Shown: in pieces, positions 1 through 49,910 of the stretch
Layout of the letters: every line of letters begins with the position of its first letter
Position numbering within the stretch: position 1 is the stretch's first letter
Assembly (NCBI GenBank): GCA_009760855.2
Contig: WPIO01000067.1
Location: forward strand, 1,385,001-1,449,000
Source: Cristatella mucedo
Taxonomy: Eukaryota > Bryozoa > Phylactolaemata > Cristatellidae
Length of the DNA: 64,000 nucleotides
Direction of reading: 5' to 3'
Made by a program: the position numbers and the translations under genes
The notes under the pieces: model-generated
What the model saw: only the letters and a program-made list of their open reading frames with translations
What the model was told of the DNA's origin: nothing
Databases searched by the model: none

Positions 1-429
1 GCCTTGCAGTGAGCTAGCGCATGACCAAACGATGCGTGAAAGTAGCGAGAAAAGAAGAAGCCTCCGAGGCTTCGAGGCATCGAGATCGGACACGCTGATT
101 CCGCGTCTCGTGTCAGGTGCGATTCGCCCAGAAGTCTATGGCCGTGCTTACGAATAACGGTATTAACTACGCTGATTCTTGTCTGCTTTTGTGCCTGTTA
201 TCTGCTTTTTGCTCGAGCGTTTCCAGCGCGTGCTTCGGGATATACAGAGGCCCTCAGAGGATCTGACGAGCAAGTTTGCCAGTTTTCGTGCCACTTACTT
301 TCCCAGGGGATCTTGTTGAGAATGTCACAGTGACCGTAGGCCTACAACGAGCATCGGTCGGATCGGGTGGACAGCTATACCTTGTTGCAGCAGCGGCCGG
401 GCGCCTGGAGTATAGTCGCGCTCGCGTAC
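1..429. other. CHL-A intron 5 (partial)
   Basis: Sequence downstream of the CHL-A exon 5 donor up to the window edge. No repeat or exon is clearly recognised. Confidence 0.5.
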
Positions 430-10313
<9,884 letters not shown>

Positions 10314-10372
10314 TCTTTCGAGTTCTCAAGTCGCAGACTGCGCGTGCGGCGGTGAGTCAAAAGCCTTCGTAC

Positions 10373-10380
10373 GCTATATA
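10373..10380 (-). promoter_or_regulatory. TATA-like box of CHL-A
   Basis: TATATAGC reads on the minus strand 60 bp upstream of the CHL-A ATG, so transcription would start near 10345 and give a 5' UTR of about 30 nt. Inferred from position only. Confidence 0.5.
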
Positions 10381-10617
10381 CTCACTCAGGGGTGCTGACT
10401 CCGGCGCCTCAGGGGTGCTGACCCCGGGCTGATCGATTTCGATAAGACTTCTTAGATAAGGCCTCGTGTTTTTAAGGACGCCGGCAGATGCACGATGGGT
10501 AGTTTGGGCAGTGGATTCGGTTGCAACGTAACTCAACGAGTCCCAGAGGTTCAGCTGTCTGTTTCCTTTACGGAACGAGCTGCAATGGGGTCGATCAACG
10601 GACCGATCAAATAATGA

Positions 10618-10675
10618 TAGACGGATCAATCAAACGGATCGATCAAACGGATCAATCAAACGGATCGATCAATGG
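10618..10675. repeat. Short 13-14-bp tandem repeat
   Basis: Four to five units of ATCAATCAAACGG and its GATCGATCAAACG variant, upstream of CHL-A. Confidence 0.85.
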
Positions 10676-10744
10676 AAATAGAGAGCTAAGTTCCTACTCT
10701 CACCTACAGGGCTCGCCGTATCTTGGCTCTTTCATACTAAGCCG

Positions 10745-11190
10745 AATTTCACTGCACCAGTTTCAGACTCCACGTACCCTCAGATTCTCTGTGTCTGATA
10801 TATTGGCCCTCCCTTTTGTCTACGCTCGTAGGCCGTTGGTGGGTGAATCAAGGCGTCAGCTTTGCGGGTAGACTGTAGAAAGATGCGTGGACAATTCCCA
10901 GGCAACATCATCGTGTCTCCTGCTACCGCCGGTGACACGTCATTTCCAGCGGCCGTGAGCTGCTACTTTCACGCCACTCACTTCCTCCTCGCCTTCTCTC
11001 GTGACTCAGCTTCTATGCTTCTCACTTTTTGCTCGAGACGAAGTCTATTGGCTACCGCATGCCTACCGAAAGCCGTTTCGGCTTCGAGTGTACAACAGAA
11101 AACTCCTGCGTAACACTCAATTAGTCTTTTCGGCTGTGAGAACTAACGCACAGAGATACATTGTAACTGCAAGCCAGCTGCGGCCTATGA
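10745..11190 (+). mobile_element. Decayed LINE family 1 fragment
   Basis: Contains CTGCACCAGTTTCAGACTCC, then TGAGCTGCTACTTTCACGCC and ACAGAGATACATTGTAAC, all recognisable from better copies but with many changes. It occupies the spacer between CHL-B and CHL-A. Confidence 0.65.
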
Positions 11191-11810
11191 GTGACAGACA
11201 GACAGACACACAGATAGGCAGATAGACAATTAGGCTGACAGAGACTAAGCGTCAGTTCTCCTTACTTCGTGTGCCAGCAGTTGACTGCTGCAGCTGTTTG
11301 CAGATCCTGCGGCTCGACCGAGCCCACTGCAAGGACGACCGAGCCCACTGCAAGGTCAGCGACAAGAACAGACGCCATTGCGCCGACGAGCTTCGGGCGG
11401 GGGAATAGATAGCAATTGCAACGGCCCTGCTACGAGAGCTACCGCGCGTACCGAGCGCAGCGGCCCGAAGGAAGCGCACCGACGCTCAGGCTCGAGGCGC
11501 CGAACGGAAAGGGCACGCAGCCGGTGTGCGAACGGCGAAAGCAGGAATTATGCAATTATGGTATATTCAAAATATATCGAATCGCGAGAGAGATGCTGTC
11601 AATCAGATCCTCGAGCCCCCCCTCCTCGTCAAGGCGTTGCGCTGCGGGCACGGCCGCCACGCCCCCTGGCGCACTCGGCGACAGGCGCCTGGGCGTGGCG
11701 CAGAGGACGCAGCCCGCTTTCGAGGCGGCACCGGCCGCCGCGAGCAGTCGCGGCGAGGCTCACGTCGCGGCGAACGACGGCGGCGGAGGTGACGCTGGCC
11801 GCACGACTCC
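11191..11810. other. Downstream region of CHL-B
   Basis: GC-rich sequence following the CHL-B stop on the minus strand, presumably its 3' UTR and spacer. I see no AATAAA on the minus strand within 500 bp. Confidence 0.4.
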
Positions 11811-40112
<28,302 letters not shown>

Positions 40113-40216
40113 TTTCGGCCGGCCGACCGACGGCGCAATGGCGGCTGGGCAGCCGACAAGCGAGCGAGCGAGCGAGCGACCGACTGCTGGTGCCCGCCGA
40201 AGCGGCGAGCGGCGCC

Positions 40217-40224
40217 TTATAAAT
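40217..40224 (-). promoter_or_regulatory. TATA-like box of CHL-B
   Basis: ATTTATAA on the minus strand in otherwise GC-rich sequence, 105 bp upstream of the proposed CHL-B ATG. It supports the exon 1 assignment. Confidence 0.45.
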
Positions 40225-40847
40225 CGGGCGCGAGAGAGCCTTTAGCGGCCGACGCAATGCGATCTCGCGGAGACGCGCGCGCGAGCGGGGGCGAGCGCGC
40301 GCGCGCCCGCGCGAGCGACGATGCTGAGTGGACGAGAACGATCACACCACCGCTCGACGGACCCGAGCGCATGGTGTGACCGCTCTCATCGAGCCGCGCT
40401 GATAGCCTAGTTCAAACAGGTCCAGGCGGACCGCCGAGGCGGCGGCGGCGGCGGCCGGCACGTCTCGAAGACGATACCAGCGATAAAAACGTTGCCTGAG
40501 CGGCGGCGCTGCTGCCGTCGACTGCACTTATTGCGCCGATCCTCTGCATCGCCTCAATAATGTCAGTATCAGTATGCGTGCTTCTGCGCAGCGAGAGACC
40601 GATCTCAGCTGTCTAAGCCTACTCGATGGGCGCCTATGCGCCAGCCGGCGCTCGTATGAACGCAGCGACTTTCGAAGGTTTAGCCGCTGCATTCATCATT
40701 CGGCGATCGAGGCGCTGGTTCGAGGCAGCGGCCGATGATCGCCGTGACTTCCGCGTAGAAATAGCGAGCGTGCACTCGCCAAATGGCAGTGGCTCCTTTG
40801 AAAATAAAGCCTATCGAGTCAATGCGACGCCACGGCACATCAGATAT

Positions 40848-41000
40848 ACAAGTACAAGTCGTTTGTTTAGCGCTCCAAGAGGTCTCAATCTCTCCTCAGA
40901 CGCTTTCACCTAGGCACGTGGCTCGAGGCCACGAGAGTTCGGTCATCAAATACATTCGCTTTCACCTCGGTCGTTAAAGGCAAGCGTATACTGGGCCAAA
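40848..41000 (-). mobile_element. SINE B, older copy
   Basis: Plus strand shows TTAGCGCTCCAAGAGGTCTC, CAGACGCTTTCACCTAGGCA, TCGAGGCCACGA and the degenerate head TTAAAGGCAAGCGTATACTG. Confidence 0.65.
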
Positions 41001-41011
41001 ACAGTGTGGTC

Positions 41012-41013
<2 letters not shown>

Positions 41014-41044
<31 letters not shown>

Positions 41045-41700
41045 TAATAATGCACTTGATAAAGCGCCCTCAGAGAACTCAATCTCTTTCTAGGCGCTTT
41101 ACATTTGCTACAAAGGGAAACGCAATTGAATGGTGAGTAATACCATGCTTGATAAACAACATGAGTAACATGGTTAGGGGTGACAGGCACAGGGTCAGCA
41201 TGCAAATGTGGTTAGTGGCAGCATGCACCGTGTCAGCACGCATAAGCACATCAAGGACGAATCAAAGGGACCCACTAAATGCTGTCCTTTATAGGTGTGT
41301 TTTTAAGTTCTTTTTAAATGTGGTCAAGTCAGGGGATGTTCTGACGCAATTTGGGAGGGAATTCCAGGCTTTGGGAGGATACCAACTAAATGCACGGTCT
41401 CTGAAGGATTCGAGGTTTATACGAGGTATTGGTAGACTGTTGGGTTCCGAAAAGCGGGTGGTGCGATGCTTGGCCTGATGGGGGAGTAGATCTGAGAGAT
41501 AGGCTGGAGCCAAAGAATAAAGTGGCCTAAAAGTGAGCGACAAAACCTTGAAGTCGATCCATCGCTTGACTGGTGGCCAGTGCAGGTCGGCGAGAAGTGG
41601 TATGATGTGGCAACTGCGACGCTCACGACAGACAAGCCTAGCTGCAGAGTTTTGCACCAGCTGCAATCGCCTGATCAAAGAACCTTAGTGAAGAACTCTA
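41014..41700 (-). mobile_element. LINE family 2, best 3' copy
   Basis: Long AAT run (41014-41043), perfect stem-loop tail, 3' UTR with GTTAGGGGTGACAGGCACAG, and a minus frame 41678-41289 encoding [46 protein letters not shown] and KAWNSLPNCVR. This is the C-terminal region of CR1/L2-type ORF2. Confidence 0.9.
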
Positions 41701-44670
41701 AACATCATTCGAAATCGGAGATCGCATTCGATTGATAGCCCATCTTTATACAAGAATGTAAACACCGCTGTTAAAAAAACATATACCGTTGGTTAAAGAT
41801 TTAATTTTAAAACTGGTTCTTTAAGCTTCTAAGTAGTCATTGCCGACGGCTACAAATCAAAGCAATAAAACTAAGGGTGGTAATAAGGCCATATTCTGTC
41901 TGGTTGATGTATCCTCGGACCACAGCTTAGAAAAGTGAGCAATATTAATATGAGATTTTGCGTGCACAAGAATCCGACAGGGCCTGAAGACTTTGGTTAC
42001 GACTCTAACGATATTTCTGGTAATTGATCCTTAGTGAACGGATCAGGCACCCGTTCCTTCAAAGCTGGTGGTGCGAAATGCAACTGGAGCGTCGACTGAG
42101 GCTTTTTTAGTTTCAGTATCAACGTCCGCGCTGAAACTATCACGTTTTTCTAGTTGTCATTCCGGTAATGGAATCGCGGTTAAAAAAATTATTCTTTTTA
42201 ATTTATTTCTTTTCCCTCCCCGAAAGTGCAGCTGCCTTTGGTACCGGACGCAGAGAGCGCACTGCAAGAGCCTCGCGTTGGACGGCCCGTGACTTTGGCA
42301 CGCGTTCCGCTTCCCAAAGTTTCCACGGAGGGGAATATACTTTGCATAATGACGGTCATCTATTAAGAGCTCGATAGGATCTTGTTTGAAAAAAAATTCA
42401 AGAAGATTCCGAGTGGCCTCGTGTAGCTTAATTATCTTAGAATATCTTATATATATCTTATGTAATATATATATATATATATATATACATATCTTATATA
42501 ATATCTTTATTATCTTAGATTACAAATGTCTACAGTCATTTTCTGCTTCAGAAATGACTTCACTTCACTGGTGGCTCACTTCAGGCAAAGCAGCTTTAAG
42601 CTCTATCGTTGAAAAAAATCACATTTAAAAAAGAAAATCTCATTTACCACTGAAAAGCTGCCGATACAATGTAATAGATACAATAGAGGTAGGCGTTCAA
42701 AACACGACTTCGCGCACAGGCTAAAGTCGCTTTTTCAGCGGACGTCAGGATTTGACCACGTACTGAGCCCTTGGGGACCAGCTTCAGCCCAAATGGAACC
42801 CTCTCTATGACGTTGCAGCAATGAGGTGTAGGTGGCAATCAAAGACCTGCTAAAAGCGGCTGCGGCGCAGCGGTGGACAGAGGGCACGAATGAGAGGGAC
42901 CTGAGAGAGGGACCTGAGAGTAGGGGTTGGGCCTGCTCGGCCAGGGCCTAAGCATTTTCACCGCACCGCCAGCGACGTAGGTGCAAAGGCAGAAGAGGCA
43001 CGTACTCCGCACGGAGAGTGGGCGAGGCATCTGCTGACGAGGTGTGATCGCTCGGTTTCCTCTGCGACTTCATTCTCCTCTTGGTCTCGCCTCTGCATCT
43101 GCATAGCGGTGCAGCGGTTCAAGATCAGTCCGCAGATTGCCGCCGCCGGACGAGCAAGTTGGGCGCGGAGTCGCAGCCGTAGAGTCATTCCTCTAAAGCA
43201 CCGACTCCTCGAGGTCATCGCGCGATATCGATCGAAAATCTTCAGCTCTACTTCCAAGGGTGTGCTCGCCTGGAATCGTTAGTAGACGACGCATATCTTG
43301 AGTGCGAATTTAAACATGTAGTGACTTTTTCGAGACTACATTCGACTAGTAATTGCTTGCGATTTCGAACAATATGAACCGATAAACATTTAAGTGAGTT
43401 TCAAAATAATTCAGTAATTCTTTTCATTGACAGAAGCACCTGCGTGACCGAACGAGGAGAAGGTACACTTTCAGTATGCTTTGATTGTCCAGCTGAAGAA
43501 AAGTACTTCTGCGAGCCACGTTTTTGCTTTCAGCCGGTATCTTTTGACGACATTTCACTAAAAATGTAGCCCACAGATGGATTTATTTTAACAGAGATAT
43601 TTGTTTATTCTAAATGTCGATAGGTAGCGTCAACTGGCAAAGACAACAGTCTAAAGACCGTTGCATGGTACAAGGATGTTCATTGTGGTCCTCAAAATCG
43701 TGTGTATTGTGACCATGGCCAATTGGACACAGGCTCAGGCTTCCTTCAGATCCAGCCAGATGTCCCAGCTTTCAAGAGCGAGAAAATAAATGAATACATG
43801 GAGTATGAAACTTGATGCGTAACTTGATTTATCATGGATTCAAGCATTCACACCAATCAGCTGACTAAAATGCAACGAGATTGAAGAAACACTTTCCGTG
43901 CAAAGCTCTCCGATGTTGATCGCTTAGAAAACAACTTTCCAAGAACGAAGCAAAATTTTCAGCAGCTGTTAACGTGAGTTTCTAAATGTTTCAGTTGCTG
44001 TGAACTGAAAGATGGCTCTTGCATAAAACGTGTCTTTGAAGACTTGCATGAACTGCGGTACTTAAAAATGTGCCAACTTATTCGGGTGCGATTGTCTCGC
44101 GAAAATAGCGAGTAGCATGTAATGTAATTTACAATTTCCCACCCTTGCTTGCCAATCATGTTTGATAATGTACACTAATTCAAAATGCTTTAAATGCTTG
44201 CCAGGTTTCTTAGGATGTCATTGGAAGACTGCTCACAGTAACAGAACCCCCTGTAACGATCCATTCACTATATATTAAATATTCCCAGTGACTGTCAGAG
44301 CTGTGGTGAAGGAAAAAACGAAATGCGATGCACTGAAATTATACATCTGTATCTCAAGGAAGTAAAATACCCACGAGAGGCACAGCCATACATTTAAAGA
44401 TCACAGCTCAGTGTTGGCTACAAAATCCTTCAAAAAAGATGGCCACGGTTCCGCGTACCCAAGGAGCAGTATTTAAATCTTTACGCGCTCGACGAATGTG
44501 AGTGGGGAGGCATATTTTCTGCTATCAAAACACTTTTAGTAATTTAGTATTTTTAAGGTGATCGATTTCAAATTGTTCTTTTATTCGGTCAACTATCATA
44601 ACGCTATGGAGTACGAGTCTTTTAGATTCGTCTCTGGACCTATGCTCCTATGGATGCGGAGGCAATAGTT
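41701..44670. other. Intergenic sequence without recognised genes
   Basis: 42465-42490 is a short TA run. The rest looks unique; open frames are short and have no recognisable motif. Confidence 0.45.
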
Positions 44671-44671
44671 A

Positions 44672-44822
44672 TAATAATAACAATAATTCATTTATATAGC
44701 GCCCTAAGAGAACTTAATCTCTATTCAGGCGCTTCACATATGCCTCGGGGCTCGAGCCCACGACCTCAGTCAGACCTTAGTCGGGGCGAGCACCTTAACC
44801 GCTAGACCAAACCAGCTCGGCA
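44672..44822 (-). mobile_element. SINE B, best copy
   Basis: Minus-strand order: AGCTGGTTTGGTCTAGCGGT (box A), TAAGGTGCTCGCC, GTGGGCTCGAGCCCCGAGGC (box B region), then GAAGCGCCTGAATAGAGATT, AAGTTCTCTTAGGGCGC and an ATT-rich tail. The head-to-tail junction is direct, total about 135 bp without the tail. Confidence 0.9.
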
Positions 44823-45867
44823 GTTGAGTGGCTGCAGTCAAGCCTCGTTCATTAACATTCGTTTTTACCTTCCTTGCGCTGGATTGAATGCACCCAGGAA
44901 AGAAAAAATCCCATGGTTGTTAAATAAAACTGAATTAATTATTGGCACGATTTAACCTAATGAATGTAAGCACTAGCGTGGGCAAACAGGATCCAGTATT
45001 GCTGTTGATTTAAAACTAGCACTACGCCCCATAAGGATGGCTACAGGGTGTTTCTCAATTAAAGTGACATTTTTATAGCGTTAGTTTGTGCTTAGGTTTT
45101 TTTTTGAGCAGTCACAGACAACAGAAAAACATTCGGATAGACGTCATTCATTTCATACAGAAGGAAGCAGAGCCGGAGTGGTCGTCGTGCTACCTGAAGC
45201 GTCTAATAAGTGCCTAAAATGGGCCCGCTGTTCTGCGCAAGAAAAGGGTGACGGTAACCCAAGTCGGGCCGAGCAAACGGTTTTCAAAGTTACGTGATCT
45301 TGAGCTGCTTCTGCAAGCCTCGCTAGTCGCCCTTCGAGTGACTATTTTGAGCACCGATGGACACTCGGCTGTGAGGTCTACCCTCGTCAATGACTCTGCG
45401 TTCGTGGGAAAACGGCCCGGTTTCGTGGCAACAGTATGCATTTTAAAATAATACTGTCCTGCAGCTGTTAGCGTGTGTACCTTCTTTACATTGTGTTTCT
45501 AAAGTTTCTTTTCACACCGAATTCGAGGAGTCCAAGAAAGGTGCTGTGCAGGGCAAACTGCTTCAAATCGTAGTGTCGTCGTCAACCATTAAATGGGATC
45601 CAGCAAGCGATTGCAGGGGATCGGCCGTCACCATTTCTTGGCCATGATTGCATACTGATCTTCATTCTACCAAATCTGTGGAACTAGCCCACTTTCATAC
45701 ACACTGTGAACTTATGTGAAACGTTCTCCAAAGTGTCTGCTTTTAGACCAGTTCTCTTTGTAATCCAGTGAAGAGATGTCGCGTTAAATAGGAAGCGACC
45801 GCCGAGTTATTGCTACGTGCCGAGCGCCTGTACCTTCGGCTCTCTTAATATATGATTATCTAATTCA

Positions 45868-46090
45868 TTCATATGGCACCCTAATAAAACTTCGTATAGC
45901 GCCATGAGAGAACATCGTATAATTCCCTGAGAGGACTTGATACAGCTCACTGAGAGAACTTGGTGCTCTCGGAGAGAAATCAGTTTTTTTTATTCAAGTT
46001 CTTCACATACGCTACAGTGCTCGAGCCGATGACATCGGCCAGACCTTGGTTACGGCGAGCACCTTGACCACTGTGCCAAAACAAGCCCGG
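45868..46090 (-). mobile_element. Decayed SINE B in duplicated block, copy 1
   Basis: GTATAGCGCCATGAGAGAAC repeated in variant form, CAAGTTCTTCACATACGC and TTACGGCGAGCACCTTGACC are remnants of tail and head. Confidence 0.6.
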
Positions 46091-46402
46091 CATGCTTAAT
46101 TAAGGTGCCGTGAATGGTTTATTTTAAGTTTCCTAACGTATCTGGCGTGGACAGCGATCAAGTCTATTTTTATTTCCAGCGCAAATGAATGAAGTATGAT
46201 AAGTCCGAAAGCCGACTGCTTGTGTGGCCGAACAGCCTCCGTGACTTTACGGACGTCTTGGGGTTTGCCAGGTGCGTCAGCTCCTTGGCCGTACTACGCG
46301 GTAATTGAAGCCAGTCCTCTAAGGATAAATGGGTGCAGGCGCGCCGAGATTAAACACTTTTCTTCGAGAGTACATGGCGAATGGAAACCTCACCGACTGT
46401 AC

Positions 46403-46587
46403 CAGTGGTTCTCAACCTTCCTAATTCCGAAACCCTTCAATACAGTTCCTGATGTTGTGGCGACCATCAAAAATAGCTATTGTGATCAAAATGTGGAAAT
46501 GCGTGTTTTCCGATGGTCTTAATCGACTCCTGTGAAAGGGTCGTTCGATCCCCCCAAAATATGCGACCCACAGGTTGAGAACCACCG
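46403..46587 (-). mobile_element. SPIN-like hAT MITE 3
   Basis: Plus strand runs CAGTGGTTCTCAACCTTCCT to CACAGGTTGAGAACCACCG, i.e. the inverted orientation of MITE 1. Flanks GACTGTAC (46395-46402) and GACTATAC (46588-46595) agree at 7 of 8, a clear hAT target duplication. It is absent from the other copy of the duplicated block. Confidence 0.88.
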
Positions 46588-47959
46588 GACTATACCGACT
46601 AATATAATAATGTTTGTAATGTATAATAATGTAATATAATAATTTAATAACATAACAATATAAAATGCAATACTACATTTATATAAAACATAATAATGCA
46701 GAAATATAATAGAATATTTTAACACAACGACCGACCAAATGTAGCCCACAGCTCGAACCGGGGCGCGTACGAAAGAAGCTTGCACGCTCGCAGCGTCCAT
46801 TGGCCACCTCAGCTTCAAGTTTAAGCTTGTGAGCAGCCGAACTCGCGGCGGCGGCGACGGCGTCGGTCCAGCTGGCGCTCAGATTGAAATCTAACGCGCC
46901 GGCTGCCCGTCGATCAATTAGCTGACGTAGCTGCCGCATGCGATTGCCAGCCTAGCCATCTCTGCCGCCAGTTGCGCAGGCGCAGTGGTCTGGCTGATCA
47001 CTAGTGGCTTGCTCGCTCGCTCACCTTTCTCACCTCCCGCCGTCCGTCCGAACAGACAGGAGCTCCTCTTTACTCACTCGTGCTACACTCCCACTCACCG
47101 TATTCACGCCGTAGGTGATGAAAAGAAAAACTCTCGGAGCGCCTGCTCACGTCCATCATGTAAAACTCATCCCAGCATGCCGTCGCGCATTTACCGGAAG
47201 AGCACGCGCCTCGCTTCGTCGGATGCTGCACGCAGCAAGCCTCTACTTCCAAAGTAATAAAAATCACAATCAACCCGCGTAATTTCCAGTGCGAGCGAGT
47301 TGGTCTGTGAGCCGTTACTTCAATTTCGTAAATGTAACTTGCCGAGGCAACGCTAAAGTTGCTCTCCTTGTAATATTCGTAGTACTGCTAGATCGCTGCA
47401 GCTACCACTACGAATGCCACTTGCAAGCAACGGGGAGACAGTTTATCATTATTTTTATTTGGACTGCGCACTCTCATGGACAACGTAACGATCAAAGTGC
47501 TTAAACGATACGACCTACTGATTAGCTAGCCTTTTATCGGTGCTTTATTTCATTATGTATCCACGCGGATGGGCATTGTCTCGCAGCAAAATGAATGAAA
47601 AAGGAAATGGCCGATCAAAACAGTCGGTCTCAGACGCGGTCAGCCGAACACGGCGATTCGCAGCGGCTAACTATGCTCTCGTTTCCTAGTAAAACATTTT
47701 CGAAATTTACTTAACCCGCGATATTTGCTGGGTAGCAAACATTTCTTCGATTGTTCGTTGAGTGATTATTTCTTTTTCATTCAGATGAGCTCGGGATAGG
47801 AATGGGCGGTAAAAACTAGTAGCTGAACACACATCAATTTTATTTTATACGGCGTGCAAAGTAAGTCGAGAAACTAAGCTAGTCACTCAACGCTATCATT
47901 GGGCTAGCATATGTGAACTCTGTAACTTTTTTGAAAAATACGTTTGTAGATTAGGCATG

Positions 47960-48190
47960 ATTCCTTTATGTGCTTATGCGTGCTGACACCGTTGCGTGCT
48001 GCCACTAACCACACTTGCATGCTGACCCTGTGCACGTCACCACTAAACATGTTGTTCATGTTGTTTATTAAGCATGATACCACTCACCATTCGATCGCAT
48101 TTCCCTTTGCAGCAATGTAAAGCGCCTAGAAAGAGATTGAGCTCTCTGAGGGTGCTTTATCAAGTGCATTATTTTTATTATTATTAGGCA
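47960..48190 (+). mobile_element. LINE family 2, 3' end closing the duplicated block
   Basis: TGCATGCTGACCCTGTGCAC, then AAAGCGCCTAGAAAGAGATT and GAGGGTGCTTTATCAAGTGC with ATT units. Confidence 0.85.
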
Positions 48191-48687
48191 TAGTTCTTTA
48201 AAATGTATGGCTCTTGGGCTTTCACACTTTGTCAATGGCTAATATCATTTGACGAGCTCATTTGCCTAATAGTCATTTACGCGTGCGGGTCGTCTGTGGT
48301 TCCGTCAGTCCACGAATTATGAATGTATTACCTCGAGCCTCTCTTTGAGCAAGGTCCCCTTGTCAGCTGGTACGGTTCGGAACCGGGAAAGTCACCGTCA
48401 GAGTGCCGGTCTGCTGGTCTGTGAGTCTTTGAGGATGAGTCTTTGCACAGATGCATGCCAATAGATATGCAAAATCAATTTTTCGCCGGTGATCTCCAGT
48501 GATAATTGTATTGTGACAAAACATATATTTATAGCTCCCTATCTTTATCTAGACACTTTGAATATTCTGGACAGGAGGAAGGCAAATTGGTTATTGATCC
48601 AGTGTTAGCGAGCATAGGAGGCATGCAAAGGACGACCTTTAGGTTGTACACTGCAGCAAAATTACAAGTGCTGAAACATGTATGGCA

Positions 48688-49125
48688 TTATAAACTCTCA
48701 GCCTTAAAAGTAGAGGCCACCGTCGCTGTATCAATGGTGAACTCGCTTAAGAGGGCGCAGGGGTCGAGCAGATGTCCTGATAAAGTTTTCGCCTTGCCTG
48801 TTGTGCATCACCAGCTGAAATACGCCGGCCGGGCTACCTGCTCGCAAAGGAACGCCGACGCCAAAATAACATGTACACCACTGTCACTAGCCATGCCACG
48901 CGTTCGTCCATTAGAACGAAGGCTAGTTTTAAAAACACTCCAGCTAAACTCCCATCAGAACTGAGGCTAATTTCTATAACCGGGTAATAAAAAAGCTAAC
49001 GCTATCCTCAGTGAACGCTTATGTCTGGTGCCACTGACCGGGCTGAAATAGATGACGACCCATTCACGAAGCTTCGCCTATGCTACTCCACAGAGTTTGT
49101 TCTTTTTAATAACCCAATGTTCTCC
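48688..49125 (-). mobile_element. LINE family 2 internal fragment, duplicated block copy 1
   Basis: Homologous to 63460-63975, where the sequence runs on from a LINE 2 RT end. The minus strand contains SEFTIDTA-like coding. The plus frame with LSALKVEAT is open in both copies but has no recognisable domain. Confidence 0.6.
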
Positions 49126-49621
49126 GTACAAGTAGTACTAAGTTACCATACAAGGGTAGATTGTGGCTGTGCAGACTGTAATCGTAGCTTCATTTGTGAC
49201 TTTGCTAAATTTCACGCTTCAACTTTGTACTGTAAATCACTCTCATCTCATCGAAGAGAATTTCTTTAAGATCCGCTTTTTAACTAGACACATATTGTGT
49301 GCCCATTCGTGCTACAAGTATTTGAATTCCATCACCTCTGTGCGTATGTTTAAGCCTCAACGCACATAAGAGGTCACGTCCTTGGATGAATGTTTCCATG
49401 ATTGTACCAAATTGACCTCTATCGTAACTCTTTTTTCGGCACGTTGGATCGTGTTAGGAATTCATTTTTCCTTGAACCTGGGTGATCAAATAACCTTACT
49501 TCTTACGCTATTGACGGTTTTGGCAGCAGACTTGCATTCTGTGCAATAATTCCTTATCCTCCCAACAATCTTACCCCTTGATGCACTGCTAAATAGTACG
49601 CTGATGCATGACCGTAAATAG
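49126..49621. other. Unassigned intergenic sequence
   Basis: Nothing recognised. Confidence 0.4.
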
Positions 49622-49910
49622 CGATGCAATTTAATTTGTCTCCATCTGTTATTCCTCAAAGCCACAAAGACCAAGGGGGTGTTGTGCAGAAGACTTTTCC
49701 ATAGATCGTCCAATGCCTGTGAAACCTTCGGTAAGCACACGTTAGCTAACAGCCTTCCTCTAACGCAACAAAGGAAAAATTGAGAAGCATAGCCGAGTCT
49801 GTAGGGCAGTCTGGGGAAGTAAGTAGCACGGAAGTAGCAGCTCAGAATGGCTGAACTGAATGTTCAAATGTCGGCAGCACGAGAGTAGAAATCTCCGTCT
49901 TGGCTACAAT
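49622..49910 (-). mobile_element. LINE family 1, 3' end, decayed
   Basis: Plus strand: TTTGTCTCCATCTGTTATTC, CACAAAGACCAAGGGGGTGT and AGTAGCACGGAAGTAGCAGC, matching the 3' UTR of better copies. Confidence 0.75.

Larger units (their letters stand above)
45003..48197. repeat. Duplicated block, copy 1 (main part)
   Basis: Matches 59981-62856 almost base for base outside one variable patch (46225-46690 here, 61222-61350 there). The block contains an old SINE B, a GC-rich core at 46.8-47.3 kb and ends in a LINE family 2 tail. Homology resumes at 48688-49125 versus 63460-63975. Confidence 0.95.

Noticed and set aside
45248-45451. 67-codon frame identical at 60225-60428
   Set aside because: Identity reflects the recent duplication and does not by itself show coding function.
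48506-48964. 152-codon plus frame partly shared with 63388-63735
   Set aside because: Shared part is explained by recent duplication and LINE 2 sequence on the other strand; no domain recognised.
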